In this document: piece after piece, positions 1 through 11,197 of the stretch | Numbering within the stretch: position 1 is the first letter of the stretch | How the letters are laid out: each line of letters opens with the position of its first letter | Assembly (NCBI RefSeq): GCF_000182925.2 | Contig: NC_026504.1 | Coordinates: 4,774,001-4,838,000 of the forward strand | Reading direction: 5' to 3' | Origin: Neurospora crassa OR74A | Taxonomy: Eukaryota; Ascomycota; Sordariomycetes; Sordariales; Sordariaceae | Length of the DNA stretch: 64,000 nt | Position numbers and translations under genes: made by a program | Notes under the pieces: model-generated | Databases searched by the model: none | Told to the model about the DNA's origin: nothing | What the model saw: the letters and a program-made list of their open reading frames with translations, nothing else

Positions 1-3000
1 CTGCTGACTACCGCCGGATATCTTCCTCGTACTCTCACCGGCAATGATTTCGATGGTATCCGGTGTCTGTCCCCCGGCCCGTTCCTTCCCCTTCCCCTTA
101 TCAACGTTGCTGGGGGTTCCGCTTCTACTACTTCTGCTGCCTCCCTCATTGACATCACACAGAATGATGGACTCCTCCCGCTCAATCTCCGCGTTAACCA
201 CCCTCAGGCGCTCTTTGGGCACAGTAAACATCACCTGCACCAACCGCTGCTCGACCGCCTTCTCCACATCCCACTCATCACCCTGGCCTCCATCCCTCTC
301 GGTGTCATTATGCTCCCCTCCAGCGGCTTGACCAGCCGATGACTTCTCTCCATTGATATCCCAGGCCTCACGGCCCTGCTTCCTCCTCACCAGCCCCAAG
401 CCCAAGGCGCCGGGATTGAAACCGATCAAAGAGAGGTGAGGGTGATCAAAACCACTAGCTTCGTTACTATGCAACAAGCTCTCCTTGGTCGGACTATCAT
501 CGCCACCGGAGCTGCCTGACCCGCCCGACCCTCCGTTGACGCTGAGCATCCGCTTAAGGCTGCCCAGCCAGCTGCGCGGACGGGAGTCGAGACGGGAGTT
601 TCGACGAGTTTTGGATGGCGAACTAGGGATAGGTTCCCAATCCTCTTCGGACTCTTCACGTTCCCCGCCCTCTTCCGCACTCGGCTGCTCGTTGTTGCCT
701 GACCCGGACATAGGAAACAGAAGGTCAGCGCCTTCAGCCTGTAGGGAGTTGAAGTTGGGAGTTGGCGTGGGAAGATTGGATTTGGCGGATGCGAAGGCTG
801 TCGAACCGGAGTGGGATCCACTAGAAGCGGAGGGGGCTACGAGGGAGTGGTTGCTGCCGCCGCTGTTGCCAGACTCGCCGCTGCCGGAACTTCTTGGCTT
901 GGGAATATCTCCTGCTGCAGCCGCTGAATGCTGATGATGGGCAGGGGAGAGTGGGGGCGCCTGTTGATGCTCTCCGCCCGAAATGAAACTGAATGCGCTG
1001 CGGTCGGAAAGGTTGCTTCCAGTGCGATGGTCGCTGCCTGCGCGGGCGTCGTCCGAAATATCCACCATGCTCTTACTCAATGGGTTGGAGGCCCTAGACT
1101 TGGTAGACTTGTTGGATGCTCGGCGGGCCGGTGATGTTACCACACGCGTTGTTGTACTAGTAGGTGATAGGGGCTGGTGCGTGGCAGCCTCGAGCGAAGC
1201 AGCGGTAGCTGCCCGGTGAGTGGTGGTCACGGATCCATGCCGGCTGATTTTGGCGGCCAGAACGGCGTCCGCCACGTCCACATCAGTCTTCCAGCCCCGG
1301 ACTTCCGGGTCTTGAGATTGCCCCTGCTTTGGAGAGAAGGATATGACCTCAGGCGGTGGTAAGCCGGGGCTTGACTTTTCGTCGTTCAAACTCCCTCCGC
1401 TTCCGCTCTCACTGCTAGTTGGCGCATATGGCGTGCTGGCCACGGCTCCAGCCCGTAGGATGCTTCCGGCCGGAGTAATGAATGGATCGTCGTCATATTC
1501 GGGGCTGATCAGCCGCCCGGACGCCCCTAGATCTCTTCCGTCTTTCTCGTTGTATTCGTCGTCTTCTTCTGCTTCCTCGTAGATAGGGTGGATCCCATTA
1601 GGATTCACGTCCTCTCTTCCCGGCAGCGGCGCGAAATCCATACCATGAGTAGGGATATAGAGGCCCCTCGCGTTGCGTAACCTGCCGACTCCGGATCCGG
1701 TGCTATTAGCAGCCGGCGGGCCGGATGGCTGGTAAAGATCTGGTTGGCCAACAACTTGATACCCACCACTCAGATACCGGGTGCCCTGCCCATTCGAGTC
1801 GCTGTTGGTGTTCCAGGGGAACTGGAAGCCGAATCCGCTGCTTCCTTGCTCGGCCAAATCATTGTCGTAACTGGTGTAACTGGATGGATTCTCGCCCCAG
1901 TCATGAATGTTATGCCTGATGGTACCCCCAAACCCTGTGCCGTAGATACTAGGGGTCATGCCCTTGGACAAGCTGCGAAGAGCTCGGTCGCGCTGAGCCC
2001 GGCGGCGTTGTCGTCGGCGCCATAGGAAGAAAAGAACTGCGAAGATGATAGCCACGAGTGGAACTCCGAGACCGAGAGCCAATCCAAGTGTAAGACCGAG
2101 ATTCTGGCCGACCTTGTTAGAAGCAGGTGGATCGCTGGTGGTAGGAGGGATATCGACGGTTGGATTGCCATTCGAATTAAGTCGCGGGTTAGTATAGGCT
2201 GCCGACCAGGACTGAGACGTTATGTTGAAGAATCTCGGAGTGTTCGTGACAGTAGTCGACTGTCGTTTCTCGAGGTTGCTGCCATCGGTGATACCTATCA
2301 AGGACTTGAGCCATCTCTTGGCCTTTGCCTTGGAAGAAGCCGCCTTTGGTGGATTGATTGCCCACCCTCCGTAGACCATCATTACGTTCCCTGGCAGGAC
2401 CACAGCACCGTGACCATAGAGTCCCTCTCCTTCTCCGAATATCTGTATTCGATCGTCTTGGGGAATCTCCCACCGCCAATCATCATAACTTGCCCCGATC
2501 TTGATTACCACAAGCTGTGGCTCCGCCGGTTGAGACACATCGCCTACCCAGCCTCCTAGAATGACCAAGCTGTCTCCATCCTCACTCAACACGGTCGTGT
2601 GCCCTGACCTGCTATCCACAGTCGTCACGGACGGCTCGGCTGTTTCTTCTGTAGGTGGACTAATCGACACGTAGCTCCACGTCTCTTCCGGCAGACTCCA
2701 GATAGCCGCGGTACTCATGTTGACAAAGGCATGCTGCGTGTGTCCGCCCAGCAGCACATGAGAGGTCTGCTGGGTTACGATGCCGGATCGGTTCGTGATA
2801 CTTGGCGTCAAGGCGGTAAAAGTGAAGCCTGCTTCCGGGATAGGAGGGCCGCCCAGTTGAGGGTTGGAGATTGTGAAGCCGGTTCCATTGCTGTTATTTT
2901 CTGGTTCAATAATGTCATTTTCGTCGCCGCCCCCGGGAGGTGGATTGTCTGAGGGCGTCGTTACAGAGGAGTCTGAAGAACGAGAAGAGATCTTGAGCAT

Positions 3001-3774
3001 ACGGTTCGAGTAGTGCGCTGATGCCTGCCACGTCGACGCTGTGGAGTTGGAAAAGGGGCACATGCCGCCGTAGATGTAGATGACGGGATCAGAAAGGGTG
3101 GGGTAGATCTGTGATGAGAAGGAGAGCGAAGAGCCGAGGAGGCAAGGGATTCCTGGTCCTGTCCCTATACTGCTCTTGGGGTTCTGCTGGGTACTGTACT
3201 TTGTCCAGTCGCCTTTTGCGTCACCGTCTCCCTCGAAGGAGGGAGTGTAACTCCATACCGCGGGAGTAGCATCCCCGTCTCCAGCGGCACAGTCACCTGC
3301 CAACACTGCCAAAGTGCCATTCTCCAATAACGTTGGCGCAAACCCGCCCGTCTTCGACTTGGTAACGAAGGGTAGGCCAGAGGTTAGTGTTGTCGGCTTG
3401 AAGGAATCGGCATCCAGAGTCGAAGAGGTGTTGACGGCGAGCAAGTCAACGCCGTTGTTGTCCGCATTAGGGGTGAAGATGTATGCGAGTCCGTGATTGG
3501 CCGAGTTAGTGGAGAGAAGCGACTGAGATCCGGAAAGCAAAATGGTAGTGGGCGTGTAGGGAAGCGTGATGGCGGCCACTGGCGTTGCTGCTGCTGCTGC
3601 TGCTGCTGCCAGGGCGGCCAAGCAGAAGGATGTGGTGAGTGGAATCCGGTGTCGTCGATGCCCGGTATGTGGTGTTGTCGTCGGTTGCCGGGATGGCGGC
3701 CATGTTTCGGACGTGCTTGGCGGTGAGGGCGCTAGTCGAGACCCGGATCGGTGTCGGGGCCGGGGCCGGACCAT
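1..3774 (-). CDS. Kelch/galactose-oxidase-like single-pass membrane protein (3'-truncated)
   Basis: An uninterrupted frame of 1,258 codons runs from an ATG at 3774 to the window edge, so the C-terminus is missing. Residues 1-48 are Pro/Arg-rich. They are followed by a hydrophobic stretch with a seven-alanine run (about residues 50-68), which looks like a signal peptide or signal anchor. The next ~480 residues are an N-glycosylation-rich ectodomain with beta-propeller-style blades: IYIYGGM, LVILGGWVG and MMVYGGWA are Kelch-type double-glycine strands. A membrane helix lies near residues 557-582, followed at once by an Arg-rich stop-transfer run (RRRQRRR). The remaining ~670 visible residues form a Ser/Gly/Pro-rich, probably disordered cytoplasmic tail. 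This layout suggests a cell-surface or wall-sensing protein, but that role is inference. The signal sequence lies oddly far from the start, so the true start could be in an unrecognised upstream exon. Confidence 0.72.
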   Translation of the reverse strand, partial: MVRPRPRHRSGSRLAPSPPSTSETWPPSRQPTTTPHTGHRRHRIPLTTSFCLAALAAAAAAAATPVAAITLPYTPTTILLSGSQSLLSTNSANHGLAYIFTPNADNNGVDLLAVNTSSTLDADSFKPTTLTSGLPFVTKSKTGGFAPTLLENGTLAVLAGDCAAGDGDATPAVWSYTPSFEGDGDAKGDWTKYSTQQNPKSSIGTGPGIPCLLGSSLSFSSQIYPTLSDPVIYIYGGMCPFSNSTASTWQASAHYSNRMLKISSRSSDSSVTTPSDNPPPGGGDENDIIEPENNSNGTGFTISNPQLGGPPIPEAGFTFTALTPSITNRSGIVTQQTSHVLLGGHTQHAFVNMSTAAIWSLPEETWSYVSISPPTEETAEPSVTTVDSRSGHTTVLSEDGDSLVILGGWVGDVSQPAEPQLVVIKIGASYDDWRWEIPQDDRIQIFGEGEGLYGHGAVVLPGNVMMVYGGWAINPPKAASSKAKAKRWLKSLIGITDGSNLEKRQSTTVTNTPRFFNITSQSWSAAYTNPRLNSNGNPTVDIPPTTSDPPASNKVGQNLGLTLGLALGLGVPLVAIIFAVLFFLWRRRQRRRAQRDRALRSLSKGMTPSIYGTGFGGTIRHNIHDWGENPSSYTSYDNDLAEQGSSGFGFQFPWNTNSDSNGQGTRYLSGGYQVVGQPDLYQPSGPPAANSTGSGVGRLRNARGLYIPTHGMDFAPLPGREDVNPNGIHPIYEEAEEDDEYNEKDGRDLGASGRLISPEYDDDPFITPAGSILRAGAVASTPYAPTSSESGSGGSLNDEKSSPGLPPPEVISFSPKQGQSQDPEVRGWKTDVDVADAVLAAKISRHGSVTTTHRAATAASLEAATHQPLSPTSTTTRVVTSPARRASNKSTKSRASNPLSKSMVDISDDARAGSDHRTGSNLSDRSAFSFISGGEHQQAPPLSPAHHQHSAAAAGDIPKPRSSGSGESGNSGGSNHSLVAPSASSGSHSGSTAFASAKSNLPTPTPNFNSLQAEGADLLFPMSGSGNNEQPSAEEGGEREESEEDWEPIPSSPSKTRRNSRLDSRPRSWLGSLKRMLSVNGGSGGSGSSGGDDSPTKESLLHSNEASGFDHPHLSLIGFNPGALGLGLVRRKQGREAWDINGEKSSAGQAAGGEHNDTERDGGQGDEWDVEKAVEQRLVQVMFTVPKERLRVVNAEIEREESIILCDVNEGGSRSSRSGTPSNVDKGKGKERAGGQTPDTIEIIAGESTRKISGGSQQ

Positions 3775-5802
3775 GATTTGGGCGCCCCGGAAGATGATGA
3801 TTGGCGGGGAAGGAAGTGCCCGATTGCTCTGTCCTCGTCGTCGACGTCGCTCTAGGGGAAGGACGACTTGACCATTGTTTCTCCTGGTCTTTTCTCCAGC
3901 TCTTTTCTTAGTTCCTTGGCTGAGGTTTCACTTTCCGTGTTTCCAGATGCCGATCGGTTTGTTCTCGACTGCTTCCTTCCTTCGTCACCAGTTCGCCGTT
4001 TGTCCTGGATGGCGGACCGCTCACTGTGTCTGATCTCCAAGTACGAAGGCGGGTTGAATTGCTCCGCCAAATGTTGGGGTCCCCACTTCTTTCCCCTTCT
4101 CGAAGGCAGTGACCGACACACTGGAATGCAGAGCCGACGGGGAGTTGGAATGGAGAACGAAACGTGGAGTTTTGGGAATAAGCGCAGACTAAAACCTGAC
4201 CTCGCTGCAGGTACTAGACGTAGAATTTCCCCCGCAGAATGCGGCAGCTTGCTTGCTTGCTTTTCCGCGTTACTTGATATGCAGTGCTGGTACTGTAGTG
4301 CGAGTGATTGATGATGGGACGAAAAGGAGTTTTGCAGCGGCCCTAACTCCGTAAGGCTGAACTGAACGTCAAGTCAAAGTGAAGTCAGGGTCGATGATAC
4401 ATTCACCCGTCAGCCAGTTAGAACTGTAATGAAGACGGAGGGAAGGACCCTTGCCTGCCTCGACCGATCCGATTGCACGGCAGCGATGCTGGCCCCAAGA
4501 CAACTTAAACCCAGACCGCACAACAAGGAGGCTCCGGAACAACAAGCGGCGGCAGCAATTGGAGTGAGAGAAGAATTACCTAGGGCAATGTTACGGTGTG
4601 AGGAAAACAGAACTGATTGGAACTATCTCCCAAATCGTCTCAGGCACCTTGGCCGCCCTTCGTCGACGGACTTTCTCTCACCACCGTGAGGAAGCCAGCC
4701 AGGTCCCAGTGGAGCTGGCTGACGGTTGAAAGCAGGGAGGCTGGTAAAGCCGGGCTGGGCGGCGCCGCGGTTGGGGAGGAGGAGGGTGTGGAGTGTGTGG
4801 GGAGGGGGTGTTCCTAGCTCTCCTGCTGCAGGTCTGCTTGCGCGCGCAGACATCAGAGATCATGATCCTGCCAAATCAACAATGACCGAATACGCCCCTC
4901 CCATTGGTCACTTTTCCGCGATGGAAGGCTCAGGGAGGGGCTGTGCAAGTGACATGTCCAGGGCGCGCCCAGTCCACACCAGTCTCGTCGTCGAATCCGG
5001 AAATCTGTCGCAATTGCATTCGAGTCCCATTGATGTGCGCGCGGTGGAGTTTTGTTTTTCTACTGTACACCGGGCGGCTGGGATGGAGATAGTTGGCAGG
5101 GAAACAAATAGTGGGACAAGGTAAGCTTATCGCTGGGACCACCAACCAGGAAAATAAACAAAGAAAATGGTGGGGGTGGGTCGAAACACAGGACTAAGAG
5201 GGGTGGGCCAAGAAACAAACATTCGTTGGAAGCTGGACATTGTCATCTTCCGCTTTGGTCCTCGTCACTTCCCTCCCATGTTGATCAGTGTCAGTCAGGA
5301 TCAGGGTCGAACTGTAAGGGCATCACATCGACTTGCGATGATCCAGGCCGTCAGCTGCCCGCGCAACACCAAGGTCGACTCCCTAGTAACACACGAGACA
5401 AAACCGACGGCCGTTCTCAAACCGAGTAACCTGAGGAAAAGTACGATTCATATGTTCATGAGACACGTCTTTCACCCGCGGTGGGAGATGATGGCAGCGT
5501 ACGAGACCACAACTGTGGCTGTGACAAGTGTTACACCTCCCAGATGATGGCCTGGGACAAGGGAAAAAAAAACAAAATGATTTCAGCTTCGTCTTACGTT
5601 TGAATCAACCAGAAACAATATCCATCAAGCCAGAAGATACACCATCTTGTTAAGGTAAATCCGTTGTTACATACTAAACCGAGAATACAGACATACACTT
5701 TACCGTTGACCAAGCCAACTCCAAACAGAAAAAGAAGAATAGTACCGCAAAAGTCAAAGAAAATGGAACCACCTCCAACACCATTACAGCCAAAGGAGAC
5801 AT
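3775..5802. other. Intergenic region upstream of the Kelch-like gene
   Basis: This is the divergent-side leader and promoter of the Kelch-like gene, followed by the 3' flank of the coiled-coil gene. Only short, overlapping frames occur on both strands, without domain-like composition. A GC-rich purine block lies at about 4750-4815. No RNA gene or repeat was recognised. Confidence 0.5.
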
Positions 5803-7554
5803 CTACTCGCCCCAACTCACATTCATATCAAATTCCGCATCCGGGTCTTCATCCACAGCCAGCATCAAGCTATCCCTCTGCTTCGTCAACTTGGACACCT
5901 TACTCTGCATCTCCTTCTTCCTCTCCTTCAACTCCCTCACCAACCTCTCCGCCTTCTCCGCCCTCTTCCGCAACGTCTCCGCCTCCTTCTTTGCCTCCAC
6001 CTCCCCTTTACCCAGCCCATTCAACAAGGCATCCCTCGTGTGTGACAGCCTCTCCATCTCCGCTTTCAGGGTACGGATCTGCTCCTTTTGGGATGTCATC
6101 TCGGAGTGCAAGTCCAGATTCTCCTGCTGGATCTTGCCCGCCTCGCGCAGCTTGCGGTTGTACTTCATCTCCAGCTCGGACGCGCGCGGCGGGTAGCGCG
6201 GCTGCACCGTCGCCATGATGGTCGGCTGGGTTTCCAGCAGGCGCGTGTGCTCCACGCCCGGGTGGACGGCGTGGGCGGGCACGACGAAGAGGACGCTCCT
6301 GCCAGAGTTGGCGAGGCGGTAGTACCGCGTGGTGACGTCCACTTGCACGATCCCCCGGCTGAAGTAGGCGCCGATGAGGTCTCCGTCGACTTTTTCCATT
6401 TGGTCGAAGAGGCTGTTGTTGTTGTCGTCGGTGCCGTTGTCAGCGCCGGCACCCGTCTGTGGGTTCTTGTGCCACATTTCTTCTCCGACCGCGCCATTTT
6501 TGCGCCAGACTCGCTCCTTGGCCTGCAGGACCGCCTCGCGCTTGTCGAGCAGGCTGTGGATGTACTCGTAGACGTCCTCCCCGGAGTTGACGAGGATGTA
6601 CTGGTCTTGTGGGTAGGCCACCACCCGGCCCGTCCGGCCGTCGGGCCCCAGCTTGCTGAGCACCTGGTGCGGAATGGCTGCTTCGCCGGCCAGCGCGTCG
6701 AGCGCGTTGCCGTAGCTGCGCTCGAGCTCGTGCATGCGCGCGACGAGGTGCTGCGTGAAGAGAAGCCATTGGCCGAGCAAGGTGGTGCGCGCGTGTTGGA
6801 GCTCTTCGGTGTCATGGGCCGCGTCGGTGGGGAGCACGCTCAGCAAACCGCCGGTGGCAGTGTACTCGTGGTCGAGGCGCTCCAGGCAGGAATTGGTGTG
6901 AATAAGCAGATTTTGGAGATTGGAGTAGGGGCGAAGTTCCCTTGTCTGGTTTTCCTGGCCGGTGGTGGTATTGGAAGTTCCGGGGGGCGAATAGTGCTGA
7001 ATCTGGGTCAGGGGGCAGTGGTAATCGGTGCCGTAAACCTCATTGCGCCCACGGACTTCGTTGATCAGCGAGACAAGGGGCTTGTGGTGGTAGATGTCGT
7101 CAGTGTGGTAAGGTGTGCGAAGGTCGTTGAGGAAGTCGAAAGCTGAGTTCAGTTCGAACTTCATGGCGAGATCGTCATCGGCCGTTGAGGCACTCGTCGT
7201 ACCCTTACCCTTGGAACCTCCCTGGGCAAAGTCACTACTGGCGAAAGGAGCGCCATCAACTTGAACCTCGGCGACCTTGACATCTGGCTGCAGCAATTGG
7301 ATGAGGGCACAGAGCGATTGGGCATGTTGCTTCAATGCGAGAAGCGTGGGCGGAATGCCATGCGTGGAGAGATAGCCACAGTTTATATGGCGGAGTAGCT
7401 CGCTCTTGACGTCCTCATCGTTGATTCGTGACCACTGCGACATGTAGGGAAGCGCATAGTCTGTTGCTTTGACGTAGCCCTTTAGTCCTCGGTTTTCATC
7501 GTGTTCGTGGTCCGCCAAATGAGCGGCCACAATCTTTCGGCCTGGCGGTGTCAT
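5803..7554 (-). CDS. Coiled-coil protein of unknown function
   Basis: A single-exon frame of 583 residues starts at an ATG at 7554. I do not recognise the family. The N-terminal ~420 residues have mixed, folded-looking composition with low-complexity inserts (KGKGTTSAST near residue 115, NGTDDNNN near residue 380). Residues ~475-560 are strongly charged and heptad-like (many E/K/R with regularly spaced L), predicting a long coiled coil. The C-terminus is acidic (DEDPDAEF). No signal peptide or membrane helix is visible. The plus strand opposite carries a 352-codon frame (6088-7146) rich in V/L/G/A/R, the usual shadow of a GC-rich minus-strand gene. A cytoplasmic or nuclear scaffold role is possible but unsupported. 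Confidence 0.75.
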   Translation of the reverse strand: MTPPGRKIVAAHLADHEHDENRGLKGYVKATDYALPYMSQWSRINDEDVKSELLRHINCGYLSTHGIPPTLLALKQHAQSLCALIQLLQPDVKVAEVQVDGAPFASSDFAQGGSKGKGTTSASTADDDLAMKFELNSAFDFLNDLRTPYHTDDIYHHKPLVSLINEVRGRNEVYGTDYHCPLTQIQHYSPPGTSNTTTGQENQTRELRPYSNLQNLLIHTNSCLERLDHEYTATGGLLSVLPTDAAHDTEELQHARTTLLGQWLLFTQHLVARMHELERSYGNALDALAGEAAIPHQVLSKLGPDGRTGRVVAYPQDQYILVNSGEDVYEYIHSLLDKREAVLQAKERVWRKNGAVGEEMWHKNPQTGAGADNGTDDNNNSLFDQMEKVDGDLIGAYFSRGIVQVDVTTRYYRLANSGRSVLFVVPAHAVHPGVEHTRLLETQPTIMATVQPRYPPRASELEMKYNRKLREAGKIQQENLDLHSEMTSQKEQIRTLKAEMERLSHTRDALLNGLGKGEVEAKKEAETLRKRAEKAERLVRELKERKKEMQSKVSKLTKQRDSLMLAVDEDPDAEFDMNVSWGE

Positions 7555-10500
7555 GGTGTTGGAAGGTTGGTGATGTTGATTCTGGTCGCGATGAGGACTG
7601 GCTCTCTTTGCTTGGCCGTCTGAATGGTAATAAAGTTGAAGTTGAACAACATGTTTCTGCTAAAAAGGCGGTCACCTCCTACCATAAGTTGTGCCTTTTC
7701 TTCCATTGCCATTGAGATGGTTCATTGTCTCCTCGACCATACAGGCCAACAAAGAGCCGCAATCCTTTGCAATGTAAACGAGGCATTGTCTGACATAGCT
7801 ATCCGATGCCAAATGCAGCTGTAACAAAGAAAGTGGAAACGGAGCTGTAAAGAATAAAGGCGACGGAAACAGCAGAGAAGCTTGCTATCATGTGCTTTGT
7901 TAGTGCTCAAGGAGCCGGATCTGTGAGTTATGTAAGGGATACACTCGAACTCCGTGAGATGCGCAGGCCCGTTACCAGATCAACCACATCGTTATTCCGG
8001 ATAACTTTCACAAGATGATTTCCTATGTGATTTCCTCGACATCTCAGCGACCCGTCTGTTCCATACTGTAGTGCGTGAACTCATTCAGGAGGTCGAGATG
8101 CTTGTGCCACTTTCACTTTGCCGTTGTTCAAGTGCAATTCCAAACGCCGTTTGACATCTTTTGAGACATCTGTTTATGGTCTTTCATCTCGGTGTAACCT
8201 ACAATCGAATATTGAGAGATGCTGGCTGGTCCTCAAGTGGTACCGATCGCGAGCTTTGAGGGACTGCAACCCAGTTGTGAGGCCTCCTCAATACTGATAC
8301 AACTGTTGAGCACTCTGGCCAGTCTGGCTCGAATCCCAGTCCCTGAGCACCAAGGCGATGTGAGATATTCCATAGTAGTGGCATAGCCGCAGGCCTGTGT
8401 CGTGAAGAACTCGTTTGTCGAAGGTCTTGTGTCGAAACCGCCCGTGTGGCTTTAGTATCTTGGGTTTGTTGAGACCAGTACCGCGAATATGTCGCCGGCC
8501 TCATTCGCAAGAAAGGAATCGTGTCCGTGTGTTTGCTTTGCGATGAGAACTCCCGAGCCATCGGTTCAAAGGATCCGAAAGCGGGACCCACAACCACGAG
8601 GTACCGTAGGTAGGTAATCTTAAAAGCTGTGGAGCTTGGATTTGCGCACCCTTCTGGGCCTGTACCGGCTCACTACTTGTACACTATGTACACACTTGTC
8701 GCATTCCTTGTTGCAGGGCCACGTCATGCTGCGCAGGGAAGGAGTGGAAATTCGGAAATGATAAACACAGAATGGCAAATCCGTCGCATCCCAAACAAAA
8801 AATTGAATGTCCCCTCAGCTACCATGCGCAAGCTGGTTTCGCGGTCCATCGCAGTCTGGATTTCAGTGAGAATTCTATTGCGATGCGGACGAGTCATGTG
8901 AGACTGGGAAAAAAAAAAAAAAAAAAAAAAAGAACCAAGCAGAGGGTTCAATACCCGGCCAATTTCTTTACCGTGTCATCCACTGGCTTTTGACGCGGTC
9001 GTGCATGCCCCCCAATCGACCATCACAGCTGAAAGCTGCAGTAGCGCGGGGTGCGGAAGCGGAGCCCTCTGCCTAGTGCACAGTTGAAAGACCAGTCTTG
9101 TCCAATCACGAGTCGGCATATCATCCAATTTAGTGTAGCGTACTGTGTACATTGACCCTTCCCCGGGCCTCCTCTGATTCTCATCAGGTGTACACTTGTA
9201 AGTAGGTAGCGTACGCCAAATGGCAGACATTGACGGTGACCGTCGTCGTCGACGGCAGCGGCCGGAGATACTTCATTTCTACGGTACCTATCGGTGAGTG
9301 GGTTGTGGCCTTGTCCCGGATGATTGCCCTTCGGGTTGACAAGATTGACAGAGCCCAGAGAGTCGGTTCTGAAACAGATGTTCATCGACATGGTCACTGG
9401 CGCACCCTTGTTTCGGAAACACTGGTTGCACATCACTCTTTCACTCTGGCTCCGACGTAATAGGCTAGCAGTGACACCAGCTTGATGAGAGAAGCGCTCA
9501 CGGCTTTCGGCACCCCGGTGATGAGAGCCAATCTTGGAATGATGGAAAGTGCCGCCCGTTTCAATGTCGGTCGGGCGCTACATACTTATCATTTCTGCTC
9601 TCATCTGCCAGTGTCGTTGTGGTGGTAGTCATTCGCCGTCATCCGAAAGTATGAGGTACTACCTTAGTAGTCGGATGCAGATAAGTACCATAGTATACCT
9701 ATATCCTACGCGGTGAGTTATTTGCTCGGCTGTCTTGACCTCCGTCAGAGGCTGAAAAAGATGAGCGCAGGCTCAGTCAGGTTGGCATGGGTCAGTGGGA
9801 CTGAGTGCGATGGCAGTGAATTTGCTAGTGGCAGGATCTCAGGTCGGGTTTCACGATTGCGGTGATCTAGACCGTGCCTGCCATCCCAACTCAACGGTGG
9901 ACACTGCCAAGTACCGGGGCTGCTTTGGCCAATTATGAGCGTGTTCTTGCGCCATATGCCCCACATTGACCGAACTTGATCAAGTCGGCGGGAAGGAATG
10001 AAAGCAACATTAGGTAGGTACTATGTACTGCGTGCAGATTTCCATCGCGCGTTGCGTCATTGGAGATGTCACCCTCCTCTTGGATTTTCTATGGCGACTT
10101 AAAACTTGATCACGGCAGGTGCTTGATGCTATGACAGAAGACGCACACAAAGGAAAAATGGCAACGATAGACTAGGAAGCTTGAATATCGAAGCTTGGCC
10201 TCATCATTGGGCGTCCGACAATTTTCCTCTTGTTGGTTGATAGGGTCCAAGCTTCTTTCATGGAAGTCGCTCCCTTGGATCGTGAGCACCTTCCGTTTCA
10301 CTTCACCAAGTGGGTATTTTGGCAGTCCTTGTCGATTCCCCTTACATTGCCGTGGAACATTGAAGACACCGTACAGCGCACATAGGTATGTACTGCGTTG
10401 CGTTGCCTTGCTTTTTGCGCTTGCGTGTGCAATAGTTGCGCACCCGTCACCCAATTCTTTCCTACCGACCTTAATCAACAACGCGAGTCACACAACAAAC

Positions 10501-11197
10501 GAGACAAGCTAAGACGAAGCCAAGCACGGCAGTCTCAAAACACCCCCGGTTCAAGAAATAGCGTGAGTCCATTCCTCCACCACCTCTCGTTGCTTTCAAT
10601 TTGCACTTATCCACATGGTCTCCCCCCTGCCATCTCCAGCGTCTCCTTTCCGTTAGGTTTTTCATTCAAAAGGGTCAGATCTCACCCGCCAGGGACACTC
10701 GAAAGCTGATCTCTGCAATCTGGAATCAGGGTATCAAGGTACCACTGCCGGAGGTAGGTATCCAGAAAGATACACGGGTGCAACCTTCTTGACCACCCAG
10801 AAGCTGCCCTGTCCTGGTTCCTTGCTTCTTTCTTCTGCCGTGGCCTGCAACCTAACGACGTAAATGCCCAGCCCTCCTCCCTTCAAGTTCTCCTCGTCCC
10901 CTGGTCATCACATCACTCTCCCGCCACCCTCACTTTTTTTATCTGCTGCTTGTCTTTTCTTTCCACTTCCTCGTCTTCACTTTTCATCCACATGGCCCTT
11001 CTTCTAACAACCCGAGTTGCAGTGGCCCAACCCTCCTCAATCCTACCTAGTCCCAGCTCCCTCTGCTGGTGAGCTTGGCGTCAACAACAACAACTGAGCA
11101 CACCGAATTCAAATACCGACTATTTGACCCTCCAGATTGAGGAAACGGAATACCTACATTTATAGTCTAAAGCGGGTTATCCTGCGAAACCGCCAAA
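7555..11197. other. 3.6-kb intergenic region between divergent genes
   Basis: This region holds the promoters of the coiled-coil gene (-) and the CSC1-like channel (+). Frames are short with no protein-like composition. It contains an A23 tract (8909-8931) and several TAGGTAGGTA-like elements. A pyrimidine-rich stretch at about 10800-11080, ahead of the channel ATG, looks like a fungal core promoter and leader. No gene was found. Confidence 0.5.
8909..8931. repeat. Poly(A) tract, 23 nt
   Basis: An uninterrupted run of 23 A on the plus strand in intergenic DNA. No retrocopy or target-site duplication was seen next to it. Confidence 0.95.

Noticed and set aside
6088-7146. 352-codon plus-strand frame opposite the coiled-coil gene
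   Set aside because: A repetitive V/L/G/A/R composition, typical of the reverse complement of a GC-rich coding region. The minus frame has clear coiled-coil structure.
8259-8344. tRNA-like element: 8-bp closing stem AGGGACTG/CAGTCCCT with a B-box-like GGCTCGAATCC
   Set aside because: The B-box is out of register with the acceptor stem by about three nt, the A-box is poor and no seven-base anticodon loop forms. Probably chance.
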